Assembly (NCBI RefSeq): GCF_004217615.1
Contig: NZ_SHLD01000001.1
Location: 2,170,001 to 2,234,000 of the forward strand
Source: Micromonospora kangleipakensis
GTDB lineage: Bacteria > Actinomycetota > Actinomycetes > Mycobacteriales > Micromonosporaceae
DNA: 64,000 nt
Direction of reading: 5' to 3'
A program made the position numbers and the translations under genes. A model generated the notes under the pieces. That model was given only the letters and a program-made list of their open reading frames with translations. It was not told the origin of the DNA and ran no database searches. Positions 56,813 through 64,000 of the stretch are shown here, piece after piece. The first letter of the stretch is position 1, and each line of letters begins with the position of its first letter.

Positions 56813-57252
56813 GGAAGCGCAACTGGGGCTTCGTCCTCGGCGGCCTGCTGGTCGTCCTGCTGCTCGCCGGGGTGGTCAGCAACTACGCCTCGGCGCACCC
56901 GGACGGGCTGGACTCGTCCCTGCTCAAGGGCTGCACGGTGAACGCCGACGGCGAGATCACCGGCGGCAGCTGCCCGGCCCAGCGAACGAGGGACCACGAG
57001 CTCGCCGACAGCCCGCTGGCCGACTACGGCATCCGGGGCGTGGACAACCGGTTCCTCTCCACCGGCCTCTCCGGCGTGCTGGGCGTGCTGCTCACCTTCG
57101 CCCTCGGCGGCGGCCTCTTCTGGCTGGCCCGCCGGCACGCCCCCGCGGCTTCCGCCGGGTCGGACTCCGCCGGCGCCGGAGCGTCGGGCGACGATCCGGC
57201 CGGCGACTCCGACCCGGCCGACGCCGGGCAGCGCGCGGCCCGCGCCGGCTGA
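56809..57252 (+). CDS. PDGLE-domain small subunit (CbiN/NikN-like)
   Basis: A 147-residue protein with two membrane helices (about 6-26 and 82-103) and an extracytoplasmic loop that carries SAHPDGLDSSLLKG, the PDGLE motif, and LADYGIRGVDN. This domain is typical of the small accessory subunit of Ni/Co ECF systems, needed for metal loading. The C-terminal 40 residues are acidic and Ala/Gly-rich, longer than usual. GTG 56809 overlaps the cbiM stop (GTGA). Confidence 0.88.
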   Translation: MRKRNWGFVLGGLLVVLLLAGVVSNYASAHPDGLDSSLLKGCTVNADGEITGGSCPAQRTRDHELADSPLADYGIRGVDNRFLSTGLSGVLGVLLTFALGGGLFWLARRHAPAASAGSDSAGAGASGDDPAGDSDPADAGQRAARAG

Positions 57253-57266
57253 GGGGGTACGTCGAC

Positions 57267-58037
57267 ATGGGCGCGGGACACGCGCACGTGCTCTACCGCG
57301 AGTCCACCTCCCCGGTGCACCGCCTCCCGCCCGAGGTGAAGATCGCCGCGATGGTGCTCTTCACCATCGCCGTGGTCGCCACGCCCCGCGAGGCGTACTG
57401 GGCCTTCGGCGGGTACGCGCTGCTGGTCGCCGGTGTGGCGGCGCTGGCCCGGGTGGGCCCGCGCTGGCTGCTCGGCCGGGCGCTGATCGAGCTGCCGTTC
57501 GTGCTCTTCGCGTTCGCGCTGCCGTTCCTCGGGACGGGGGAGCGGGTCGAGGTGGCCGGGCTGAGCCTCTCCGTGGACGGCCTGCTGGGCGGCTGGAACA
57601 TCCTGGCCAAGGGGACGCTGGGCGTACTGGCGTCGCTCCTGCTCGCCGCGACCACGACGACGCGGGACCTGATCGTCGGCCTGGACCGGCTGCGCTGCCC
57701 GCAGGTCCTCACCCAGATCGCCACCTTCATGCTGCGCTACCTGGACGTGCTGGTCGGCGAAGCCCGGCGGATGCGGGTGGCCCGGGTCTCCCGGGGCGAC
57801 GACCCGCGCTTCCTCTGGCAGCTGCGCGGCTTCGCCGCCGGGATCGGCGCGCTGTTCCTGCGTGCGTTCGAGCGCGGCGAGCGGGTCTACCTGGCCATGG
57901 TGTCGCGCGGCTACTCGGGCCGGATGCCGGCGGTCTGGCAGGGCGCCGGCGCCGCCACCGCCGGCCAGTGGGCGGCCGCCGCGACGGTGCCGCTGGCGGC
58001 CGCCGCGATCGCCGCCGCCGCGGTCGTGCTGACATGA
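57267..58037 (+). CDS. cbiQ: ECF transporter T component CbiQ
   Basis: A 256-residue membrane protein that links the S component to the ATPase. After VLYRESTSPVHRLPPEVKIA come about four to five helices, and the coupling helices carry the two Ala-Arg-Gly-type boxes ARRMRVARVSRG and MVSRGYSGRMP. The long first intracellular stretch VGEARRMRVARVSRGDDPRF fits the family. ATG 57267 is 14 bases after the PDGLE gene, with GAGGGGG upstream. Its stop overlaps cbiO. Confidence 0.93.
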   Translation: MGAGHAHVLYRESTSPVHRLPPEVKIAAMVLFTIAVVATPREAYWAFGGYALLVAGVAALARVGPRWLLGRALIELPFVLFAFALPFLGTGERVEVAGLSLSVDGLLGGWNILAKGTLGVLASLLLAATTTTRDLIVGLDRLRCPQVLTQIATFMLRYLDVLVGEARRMRVARVSRGDDPRFLWQLRGFAAGIGALFLRAFERGERVYLAMVSRGYSGRMPAVWQGAGAATAGQWAAAATVPLAAAAIAAAAVVLT

Positions 58038-58795
58038 TCGGGTACGTGCAGACGGCTCCCTCCCTGGACGCGCGCGGCGTCCGGTACGCGTATCCGGACG
58101 GTCACGTCGCCCTGCACGGGGTCGACCTGACCGTGCCGCGCGGGGACCGGGTGGCGCTGCTCGGCCCGAACGGCGCCGGCAAGACCACCCTGGTGCTGCA
58201 CCTCAACGGCATCCTCACCGCGACCGAGGGGACGGTCAGCGTCGGCGGGCTCACGGTCAGCCGGGACCGGGACACCCTCGCCGAGATCCGCCGCCGGGTG
58301 GGCATCGTCTTCCAGGACCCGGACGACCAGCTCTTCCTGCCCACGGTCGCCGAGGACGTCGCGTTCGGCCCGGCCAACCTGGGGCTGCGCGGGGCGGAGC
58401 TGGCCGCCCGGGTCGACGAGGCGCTCGCCGCGGTCGGGATGAGCGAGCACCGGGACCGGGCGCCGCACCACCTCTCCTTCGGTCAGCGCCGCCGGGTGGC
58501 GGTGGCCACCGTGCTCGCCATGCGCCCGGAGATCCTGGTCCTCGACGAGCCGTCGTCCAACCTCGATCCGGCCGCCCGGCGGGAGCTGGCGGAGATCCTG
58601 CGGGCCCTCCCGGTGACCCTCCTGATGGTCACCCACGACCTGCCGTACGCGGCGGAGCTCTGCGACCGCTCGGTGATCCTGGACGCCGGCCGCATCGTCG
58701 CCGACGCCCCCACCATCGACCTCCTCACCAACGAGCCCCTCCTAGCCCGCCACCGCCTGGAACTCCCCTACGGCTTCACCCCCCGCCCCTCCTGA
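58034..58795 (+). CDS. cbiO: ECF transporter ATPase CbiO
   Basis: A 253-residue ABC ATPase that powers the Ni/Co transporter. Walker A is LLGPNGAGKTTLVLHLNG, the Q-loop IVFQDPDDQLFLPTVAEDVAFGP, the signature HLSFGQRRRVAVATVLAM (a LSGGQ variant common in CbiO), Walker B EILVLDEPSSNLDP, and the switch His in MVTHDLPYAAEL. ATG 58034 overlaps the cbiQ stop. One ATPase gene implies a homodimer. It ends the cbiMNQO operon. Confidence 0.95.
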   Translation: MIGYVQTAPSLDARGVRYAYPDGHVALHGVDLTVPRGDRVALLGPNGAGKTTLVLHLNGILTATEGTVSVGGLTVSRDRDTLAEIRRRVGIVFQDPDDQLFLPTVAEDVAFGPANLGLRGAELAARVDEALAAVGMSEHRDRAPHHLSFGQRRRVAVATVLAMRPEILVLDEPSSNLDPAARRELAEILRALPVTLLMVTHDLPYAAELCDRSVILDAGRIVADAPTIDLLTNEPLLARHRLELPYGFTPRPS

Positions 58796-58827
58796 CCCCG
58801 CCCGCCCCTGCCCCGTCTCCTTCCCGC

Positions 58828-58898
58828 GATCTTGCACTTTGTGCCCGGATATCGGGGACGTAAGCCGCATGTCGTGGGCCCCAAGTGCAAGATCGCCG
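58828..58898. repeat. 14-bp inverted repeat, dispersed-palindrome type
   Basis: GCGATCTTGCACTT (58828-58841) and its exact complement (58885-58898) flank 43 bases, between convergent cbiO and the next membrane protein gene. Near-identical GCGATCTTGCACTT palindromes recur, to my knowledge, in intergenic DNA of Micromonosporaceae. It could double as a terminator for both genes. Confidence 0.75.
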
Positions 58899-58920
58899 CA
58901 GCGGGAGGGGAGGGGATCGG

Positions 58921-60006
58921 TCAGCGGGGGACGGGGGTGGGGGTGCGGGCGTGGCGGGCGGCGGCGTGCAGGCGGAGGATGCCGGCGCCGAGCGCGCCGG
59001 CGCCGGTGGCGAGGATGAGCACCACGAGCACCCGGGCCGCGGTGGCCGGCCACACCACCGGCACCACGGAGCGGGAGAGGACGGCGACGTTGGCGAAGCC
59101 GGCGAAGATCGTCAGGCACGCCCCGGCGAGGGCGAGCGCGAAGTCGGCGGCCTCCCGGCGGGCCAGCGCGTACCCGCCGGCGGCGACGGCGCCGAGCCCG
59201 GTGAGCAGCGTCCAGATCTGGCCGTTGACCAGGCCGAGCAGAATCCCGCCGAGCCCGTCGGCTCCGGCGTCCAGTTCCCGGCCGACGGTGAACGCCACCG
59301 TGGCCAGCCCGCCGAGGGCGAGCAGGGCGCCCACCGCGCGCAGCGCCCGTACGCCGGTGGCGGTGCCGGCCGGCGCGAGCCCGGCCGCCGCGATGGCGAG
59401 GAAAGCGAGGGTGGTGGCGACCCACCAGGGGTACGCGTCCGGCGGCGGCACCCAGTCCAGGGTGCCGCGGACCTCGACGGTCTGGTCGCCGTCGCGCAGC
59501 GGGACCACCCAGTCCCGGACCCGATGCGGGCGCCCCGGGTCGGCCCTCACCTGCGCGGGCGGCGACGACTCGAGCCAGAGCGCCCGCTGGTCGTGCCAGC
59601 GCACCGACTGCCCCCGGTCGACCCGCTGCCAGGTCGGGGTGGCGGCCGGGTCGGCCTCGGGCGGGAGGCTGGTGTCGCCGGCGATGGTCCGGTTGAGGTA
59701 CGTGGCCGGGGAGCGGCTGTTCTCGTACACCCCGCCCGGTCCCACCCGCAGGTACGGCTCGCCGGAGTAGCCGAGCACCTCGACGTCCCGCCCGGTGCGG
59801 TTGATCAGTTCCAGCCGGGCGCCCGCCTCGACGACCCGGACGGTGAGCCCGGGCCGGGCGGGGGCGAGCGCGGTGGCCGCAGCCCGGTAGTCCGTGCCGT
59901 CGGGGGCGTCCGCGCCGTGCGCGGCGGCCGGCGCGGCCAGGGCGAGGAGGGCGGCGAGCGCGGCCATGACGACCACCGCCGCCCGCCGCAGCCGTACGAG
60001 GATCAC
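58921..60006 (-). CDS. Exported membrane protein of the copper/redox group, function unknown
   Basis: A 361-residue protein. Residues 1-29 form a signal peptide ending APAAAHG. An extracytoplasmic beta-rich domain (about 30-190) includes LELINRTGRDVEVLGYSGEPYLRV and SVRWHDQRALWLES. Then five membrane helices (about 195-350). Proteins with this signature W-H-D-x-R box are found next to copC and DsbA-like genes in actinobacteria, but no function is known. It overlaps the DsbA-like gene (ATGA) and ends the sigma-factor operon. Confidence 0.7.
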   Translation of the reverse strand: MILVRLRRAAVVVMAALAALLALAAPAAAHGADAPDGTDYRAAATALAPARPGLTVRVVEAGARLELINRTGRDVEVLGYSGEPYLRVGPGGVYENSRSPATYLNRTIAGDTSLPPEADPAATPTWQRVDRGQSVRWHDQRALWLESSPPAQVRADPGRPHRVRDWVVPLRDGDQTVEVRGTLDWVPPPDAYPWWVATTLAFLAIAAAGLAPAGTATGVRALRAVGALLALGGLATVAFTVGRELDAGADGLGGILLGLVNGQIWTLLTGLGAVAAGGYALARREAADFALALAGACLTIFAGFANVAVLSRSVVPVVWPATAARVLVVLILATGAGALGAGILRLHAAARHARTPTPVPR

Positions 60007-60719
60007 TTGCCGGCCGCCGCCACCGCCGCGGTGATCCCCTCCGGGGAGCGATCCTCGACGTCCCTACCGTTGACCTTGATGGTCGGGGTGCCGGTGACCC
60101 CGGCCTTGCTCGCCTCGTCGGTGACGTGCTCCGTCCACGGCTTGTACGTGCCGTCCTTCACGCAGGAGCCGAAGTCGTCGCGGTTCAGCCCGACGCCCGC
60201 GCCGATGTCGATCAGCTCGTCGTTGCTGAGCCCGGCGCTGCCCTCGGCCGGCTGCCTGGCGAAGAGCGCGTCGGTGAACTCCTTGAACTTCCCGCCCTTG
60301 GCGGCGCAGCCGGCGGCGGCCGACGAGCGGGTGGAGTACTCGGTGGTGGAGAAGCGGTTCAGGAAGGCCACCGGGTGGAAGACCACCTTGGCCTTGCCCT
60401 CGCTGATCAGCTGGTCGATCGTCGGGCCGCTGGTCTGCTGGAACTGCTTGCAGGCCGGGCAGAGGTAGTCCTCGTAGAGGTCGATGGTGACCGGCCCGCT
60501 GCCGAGGACGACGCCGGTGCCCGCGTCGTTGGCGCCGGGCGGGGCGGTGAAGGTGTCGGACTGCTGGCTCCGGAAGACCGACCAGCCGATCAGGCCGGCG
60601 ATCACCAGCACCGCCACGGCGGCGATCGACGTCCAGAGCGTCCGCCGGCGTCGCTTCTCCCGGGCGATCTGCTCGCGGACCACCCGGGCCGCGTCCTTGC
60701 GGTCCTTGCGACTACTCAT
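60003..60719 (-). CDS. Membrane-anchored DsbA-like thioredoxin-fold protein
   Basis: A 238-residue protein with a basic cytoplasmic N-terminus, one helix (about 28-48) and an extracytoplasmic thioredoxin_4/DsbA fold. The active site is YEDYLCPACKQFQQ (CPAC), and the cis-proline is in GVTGTPTIKVNGRDV. A second Cys pair (SAAAGCAAKGG, FGSCVKDG) may form a structural disulfide. Such proteins make or isomerise disulfides in exported proteins. It overlaps the MauE-like gene by 8 bases, which fits MauE-DsbA redox partnership. Confidence 0.9.
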   Translation of the reverse strand: MSSRKDRKDAARVVREQIAREKRRRRTLWTSIAAVAVLVIAGLIGWSVFRSQQSDTFTAPPGANDAGTGVVLGSGPVTIDLYEDYLCPACKQFQQTSGPTIDQLISEGKAKVVFHPVAFLNRFSTTEYSTRSSAAAGCAAKGGKFKEFTDALFARQPAEGSAGLSNDELIDIGAGVGLNRDDFGSCVKDGTYKPWTEHVTDEASKAGVTGTPTIKVNGRDVEDRSPEGITAAVAAAGK

Positions 60720-61236
60720 CCTCGTCCTCCACGGGAGGTTCGCCCGCCAGCCAGCCGTCGACCGAGACGGGGGTGCGGGGCCAGATCAGCAGGAATCCGG
60801 CCAGCGCCAGGAATCCCAGGTCCCGGAGGATCTCCGGGAGGTAGCTCGGGGCCCGCCCGGCGGCGAGCTGGCCGCCGCTGCCGAAGCACCCGCAGTCGAT
60901 GGCCAGGCCGCGGCTCCAGGCCGAGGCGATGCCGGTGATGAAGACCACCAGCAGCGCCGCGGAGATCCCGGCGGCCAGTCGGGTGGCCAGCCCGATCAGC
61001 AGCAGCACGCCGAGTGCCAGCTCCACGAAGGGCAGCGCGGCGCCGATCACGGTCGCCGCGTCGTATGGCATGACCTGGTAGGCGTTGACGGCCCGGCCGG
61101 AGGCGGCCAGGTCGTCGACCTTCGCGCCGCCGGCGATCAGCCAGACGGCGGCCAGCCCGAGTCGGGCGGCGGTGCCGAGCCAGGGTCGGACGGCGGGCCA
61201 GCGGGCGGCCCGGGTGCTCGGTGCGGTCACGGTCAT
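60712..61236 (-). CDS. MauE/DoxX-family membrane redox protein
   Basis: A 174-residue membrane protein with about four helices (LAAVWLIAGGAKVDDL, GAALPFVELALGVLLLIGLATR, ISAALLVVFITGIASAWSRG, LRDLGFLALAGFLLIW). The extracytoplasmic IDCGCFGSGGQ has a CxC pair, typical of MauE-type proteins that pass electrons to a DsbA/thioredoxin partner. The partner is encoded just downstream with an overlap. Acidic C-terminal tail PPVEDEDE. Confidence 0.85.
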   Translation of the reverse strand: MTVTAPSTRAARWPAVRPWLGTAARLGLAAVWLIAGGAKVDDLAASGRAVNAYQVMPYDAATVIGAALPFVELALGVLLLIGLATRLAAGISAALLVVFITGIASAWSRGLAIDCGCFGSGGQLAAGRAPSYLPEILRDLGFLALAGFLLIWPRTPVSVDGWLAGEPPVEDEDE

Positions 61237-61267
61237 TTGTCGTCCCGGATCCGAGGAAAGTTCCGCG

Positions 61268-61855
61268 TCATCCGGCGAGCGCGTCGCCGACGGCCTCGAC
61301 CAGGTCGCAGCGGGCCCGGGCGACGCGGGAACGGATGGTGCCCACCGGCACTCCCGCCACGGCGGCGGCCTCGGCGTACGACAGGCCGAGCAGCTGGGTG
61401 AGCACGAAAGCCTCGCGCCGGTCGGCGGGGAGGCGGCGGACCAGGTCGGTGGCGCCGAGGTGCCCGGCCGGGTCGGGGTACGGCCGGTCGGTGTGGGCGT
61501 GCGCGGCGAGCCGTTCGTCGAGCCGGCGGCGGCGCACCACGGTACGCAGGTGGTCGGCGCAGGCGCGGCGGGCGATGCCCAGCAGCCAGGTACGCGCGCT
61601 GGAGCGGCCCTCGAACCCGGGCAGCGCGCGGAACGCCCGCAGGTACGTCTCCTGGGTGAGGTCGTCGGCGCTGTCCGCGTCGACCAGCGCGGCGGCGAAC
61701 CGCCACACCTCGGCCTGGGTGGCCCGGACGAAGGCGGCCTGCGCGACCCGGTCGCCCTCCCGGGCGGCCAGCGCCCACTCCGTCGCCGCGTCCCGCGCGG
61801 CCTCGCCGGGCGCCTCGGGGCGGCCGGCGGTGGTGTCGCGCGGGGCGGGGATCAC
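61268..61855 (-). CDS. ECF-type RNA polymerase sigma factor
   Basis: A 195-residue ECF sigma factor with region 2 (FVRATQAEVWRFAAALVDAD, DDLTQETYLRAFRALPGFEG, TWLLGIARRACADHLRT) and region 4 (LPADRREAFVLTQLLGLSYAEAAAVAGVPVGTIRSRVARARCDL). An N-terminal extension of about 25 residues precedes region 2. It resembles the SigC/SigL/K type in mycobacteria. Start GTG 61855. The divergent anti-sigma gene and the redox genes downstream suggest an envelope redox or metal signal. Confidence 0.92.
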   Translation of the reverse strand: MIPAPRDTTAGRPEAPGEAARDAATEWALAAREGDRVAQAAFVRATQAEVWRFAAALVDADSADDLTQETYLRAFRALPGFEGRSSARTWLLGIARRACADHLRTVVRRRRLDERLAAHAHTDRPYPDPAGHLGATDLVRRLPADRREAFVLTQLLGLSYAEAAAVAGVPVGTIRSRVARARCDLVEAVGDALAG

Positions 61856-61927
61856 GACAGACGAGGTTACGCGGCGTACCTGGGTGGGGCAGGGCCCTTC
61901 GGCCCTTTCTATGGCTCGGGCCACGTC

Positions 61928-61956
61928 GGGAACTTTTCCGGCCCCGCCCCCGACTA
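61928..61956 (+). promoter_or_regulatory. ECF-sigma promoter of the anti-sigma gene
   Basis: GGGAAC (61928-61933), 17 bases, CGACTA (61951-61956) fits the GGAAC-N16-17-CGTC-type ECF promoter. ATG 61964 lies 7 bases after it, so the anti-sigma message is probably leaderless. It would be read by the divergent sigma factor, giving feedback. Confidence 0.5.
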
Positions 61957-61963
61957 CCTCCTT

Positions 61964-62608
61964 ATGAACTGCGACGACGTACGCGTGGCGCTGTCGGCGC
62001 GGCTGGACGGCGAGGACCCGCAGGCGCCGGCGGCGGCGCTGGAGGCGCACACCGACGCCTGCCCCGGGTGCCGCTCCTGGCTGGCGCGCGCCGAACGGGT
62101 GACCCGGCTCACCCGGCTCCAGGCGGTCGACGTACCCGATCTGACCGCCCCCGTGCTGGCCGCGGTCGCGGCGGACCGGGCCGCGGCGCGGGACGACGCC
62201 GCCGCCACCGTGCGGGCCCGGCGCCAGGTGCTGCGGGTGGCCGTGGCGGTGGCGGCGGTGGCGCAGCTCGCCATCGCGCTGCCGATCCTGCTCGCCGGCT
62301 TCGGTGTGGAGGCCGACCCGCACACCAGCCGCGAGATGGCCTCCTTCGACGCGGCCCTCGCGGTCGGGTTCGCGCTGGCCGCCTGGCGGCCGGAGCGGGC
62401 CCGGGCGTTCCTGCCGGTGGCGCTGGTGCTCGCGGCCTGCCTGGCCGGCACCAGCGCGGTGGACGTCGCCCGGTCGAGCACGGCGCTGGTGCACGAGCTG
62501 GGCCACCTGTCCGCCGTGGTGCAGGCGGGCCTGCTCTGGGCGTTGGGCCGGGTCAGCGGGGAGCCGCAACGCCGGCTGCCCACCTCGCTCGCGCCGGGGC
62601 GCGGGTGA
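61964..62608 (+). CDS. Membrane anti-sigma factor with zinc-finger (ZAS-like) motif
   Basis: A 214-residue protein. The N-terminus MNCDDVRVALSARLDGEDP ends in HTDACPGCRSWLARA, the HxxxCxxC of zinc-containing anti-sigma (ASD) domains, with Cys3 as the likely fourth ligand. After about residue 90 there are four to five membrane helices, which is longer than a classical one-helix anti-sigma and resembles RsrA/RskA-like multi-helix forms. It binds the divergent ECF sigma. Start ATG 61964. Confidence 0.85.
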   Translation: MNCDDVRVALSARLDGEDPQAPAAALEAHTDACPGCRSWLARAERVTRLTRLQAVDVPDLTAPVLAAVAADRAAARDDAAATVRARRQVLRVAVAVAAVAQLAIALPILLAGFGVEADPHTSREMASFDAALAVGFALAAWRPERARAFLPVALVLAACLAGTSAVDVARSSTALVHELGHLSAVVQAGLLWALGRVSGEPQRRLPTSLAPGRG

Positions 62609-62652
62609 GGCCGGGTCGCCGCGCACGGGCCCGGTCGGCGAGCATGATGGTC

Positions 62653-64000
62653 ATGACTGCTGCCGTACGCCGCCGGCCCAAGGCCGTCGCCGACCGTCGA
62701 TGGGCCGCCCGGGTGGGTGCCGCCGCCGGTCTGCTGGTTGCCCTCGTCGTCCTGCTGCTCGCCCCGGCCACCCCGGCGAGCGCCCACGCCGTGCTGGTCA
62801 GCAGCAGCCCGGCGGCCTCGGCGGTGGTGCCGAGCGGGCCCGCCGAGGTGGCGCTGACCTTCAGCGAGGGGGTCCGCAAGGTGCCCGGCAAGATCCGGGT
62901 CATCGCGCCGGACGGCTCCCGGGCCGACCGGGGTGAGCCGTCCTTCTCCGGCGCGGTGGTGACGATCCCGGTCGACCCCTCCGGCGCCCGGGGCACCTAC
63001 CTGGTGAGCTACCGGGTGATCTCCGCCGACAGCCACCCGGTCTCCGGAGCGTTCACCTACTCGGTGGGCGCGCCGTCGCCGCCGCCCGTCGACACCGGCT
63101 CGGACAACCGCGCCGACCCGGTGGTGGGGACCGCGGTGAAGGTGGCGAAGTACCTCGGCTACGCGGGGCTGCTGCTGCTGGTCGGCCCGGCGCTGGTGCT
63201 GGCCGCGCTCTGGCCGCGTCGGCTGCCCCGGCGCGGACCGGCCCGGCTGGCCTGGGCGGGGCTGGGTCTGCTGGTCCTGGCCACCGTCGCCGACCTGTGG
63301 CTGCAGGTGCCGTACACGGCGGGTGGCGGGCTCTTCGACGTGACCGGTTCGGGCCTGGGCGACGTGCTGGGCAGCGCCTTCGGCACCGCCCACCTGGTCC
63401 GGCTGGGGCTGCTCGCCGCGGCGGCGTTCCTGCTCCGGCCGCTCTTCGCCGGGCCGGTCGGCCGGACCGACGGCATCATCCTGGCCGTCCTCGGCGGGGC
63501 GGCGCTGTTCACCTGGCCGCTGGCCGGCCACCCGGCCGCCTCGCCCGCGCCGGCCGTCTCCGTGGTGGTGGACGCGGTGCACCTGGGCAGCATGGCGGTC
63601 TGGCTGGGCGGCCTGGTGATGCTCGCGGTCTTCCTGCTGCCCCGGGCCGACGAACGCGAGCTCGGGGCGATCCTGCCTATCTGGTCCCGCTGGGCGGCCC
63701 TCGCCGTGGCGGCGCTGCTGCTCGCCGGCACCGTGCAGGGGCTGATCGAGGTGGCCACCCCGAAGGCCCTGGTGGACACCACGTACGGGCGGCTGCTGCT
63801 CGCCAAGATCCTGCTGTTCGCGCTGGTGGTCGGGGTGGCGGCGTACTCCCGCTCGCTGGTGCGGCGGCGGACCGCGGCGCAGCGCCCGGGGCGGATGCGC
63901 CGGGTGATCTGGGTGGAGCTGGCGATCACGGCGGTGGTGCTCGGCGTCTCGGCGACCCTGGTGCAGACCACCCCGGCCCGGACCGCCGCCACCGACGTGG
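62653..64000 (+). CDS. Copper resistance protein CopC-CopD fusion (3' end outside window)
   Basis: A partial gene of at least 449 residues. A signal peptide ends at PASAHA; His1 of the mature CopC domain is the usual copper ligand (HAVLVSSSPAASAVVPSGPAEVALTFSEGV). CopC ends with SADSHPVSGAFTYSVG (second copper site). Several helices of a CopD domain follow (from VVGTAVKVAKYLGYAGLLLLVG) with VVVDAVHLGSMAVWLGGL. It imports or handles copper at the envelope. ATG 62644 and 62653 are both possible starts. The gene runs off the window. Confidence 0.92.
   Translation, partial: MTAAVRRRPKAVADRRWAARVGAAAGLLVALVVLLLAPATPASAHAVLVSSSPAASAVVPSGPAEVALTFSEGVRKVPGKIRVIAPDGSRADRGEPSFSGAVVTIPVDPSGARGTYLVSYRVISADSHPVSGAFTYSVGAPSPPPVDTGSDNRADPVVGTAVKVAKYLGYAGLLLLVGPALVLAALWPRRLPRRGPARLAWAGLGLLVLATVADLWLQVPYTAGGGLFDVTGSGLGDVLGSAFGTAHLVRLGLLAAAAFLLRPLFAGPVGRTDGIILAVLGGAALFTWPLAGHPAASPAPAVSVVVDAVHLGSMAVWLGGLVMLAVFLLPRADERELGAILPIWSRWAALAVAALLLAGTVQGLIEVATPKALVDTTYGRLLLAKILLFALVVGVAAYSRSLVRRRTAAQRPGRMRRVIWVELAITAVVLGVSATLVQTTPARTAATDV

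Overview
The window is a 64 kb piece of a very high-GC actinobacterial chromosome, most likely Micromonospora or a close relative in the Micromonosporaceae. The evidence is near-uniform G/C at third codon positions, many GTG starts, ATGA/GTGA stop-start overlaps, a LAL-type LuxR regulator, an aa3-type cytochrome oxidase, and a gene order (pncB, clpS, DUF2017, mec, cysO, cysM, metallo-beta-lactamase, rph, rdgB) that matches the known mycobacterial Rv1330c-Rv1341 neighbourhood. I see no transposase, integrase, rRNA, CRISPR array or replication origin. One tRNA-Leu gene is present.

Layout. (1) 0.2-11 kb, mixed housekeeping: a cysteine-free HesB-like protein, a Beta-family protein, cupin, GH15 hydrolase, threonine synthase, a LigD-like phosphoesterase with a dead ligase domain, aldo-keto reductase, FAD monooxygenase and ctaD. 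(2) 11.3-17.4 kb, minus strand: LAL regulator, pncB, pncA and an MFS transporter, an NAD-salvage unit. (3) 17.6-26.9 kb, plus strand: a degenerate dynamin-like protein, clpS, DUF2017, the mec-cysO-cysM sulfur-carrier cysteine pathway, a metallo-beta-lactamase protein, two GT4 glycosyltransferases, rph and rdgB. (4) 27.1-35.6 kb, exopolysaccharide genes: alginate-lyase-like protein, SGNH acyltransferase, Wzy-like polymerase, glycosyltransferase, Wzx flippase and pyruvyltransferase. (5) 35.7-44.1 kb, minus strand: two small membrane proteins and a complete histidine-utilisation operon headed by an RpiR-type regulator. (6) 44.3-52.8 kb: a trypsin-fold pseudoprotease, a second Wzy/ligase-like protein, a GT2, a WbaP-type priming transferase, an LCP protein and a methyltransferase. 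(7) 52.8-58.8 kb: a frameshifted MOSC gene, GNAT, tRNA-Leu, a frameshifted HNH nuclease gene, Bcp peroxiredoxin and a Ni/Co ECF transporter behind a Nur-box-like palindrome. (8) 58.9-64 kb: an envelope redox group (membrane protein, DsbA-like, MauE-like, ECF sigma) divergent from an anti-sigma factor and copper-resistance copCD, which runs off the end.

How the genes work together. The two polysaccharide blocks together hold priming (WbaP), chain extension, flipping (Wzx), polymerisation (two candidates), decoration (acyl, pyruvyl) and wall attachment (LCP), but the hut operon separates them and no Wzz/BY-kinase is present. Mec, CysO and CysM make cysteine from a protein-bound thiocarboxylate; here CysO has a 20-residue tail after its diglycine and would need trimming first. 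The strongest non-routine observations are the CysO tail, the dead LigD ligase domain, two proteins that keep an enzyme fold but have lost the active site, a Nur-box over the cbiM promoter, an orphan tandem operator at 11.3 kb, and the HNH gene whose stop codon coincides with the tRNA-Leu anticodon.
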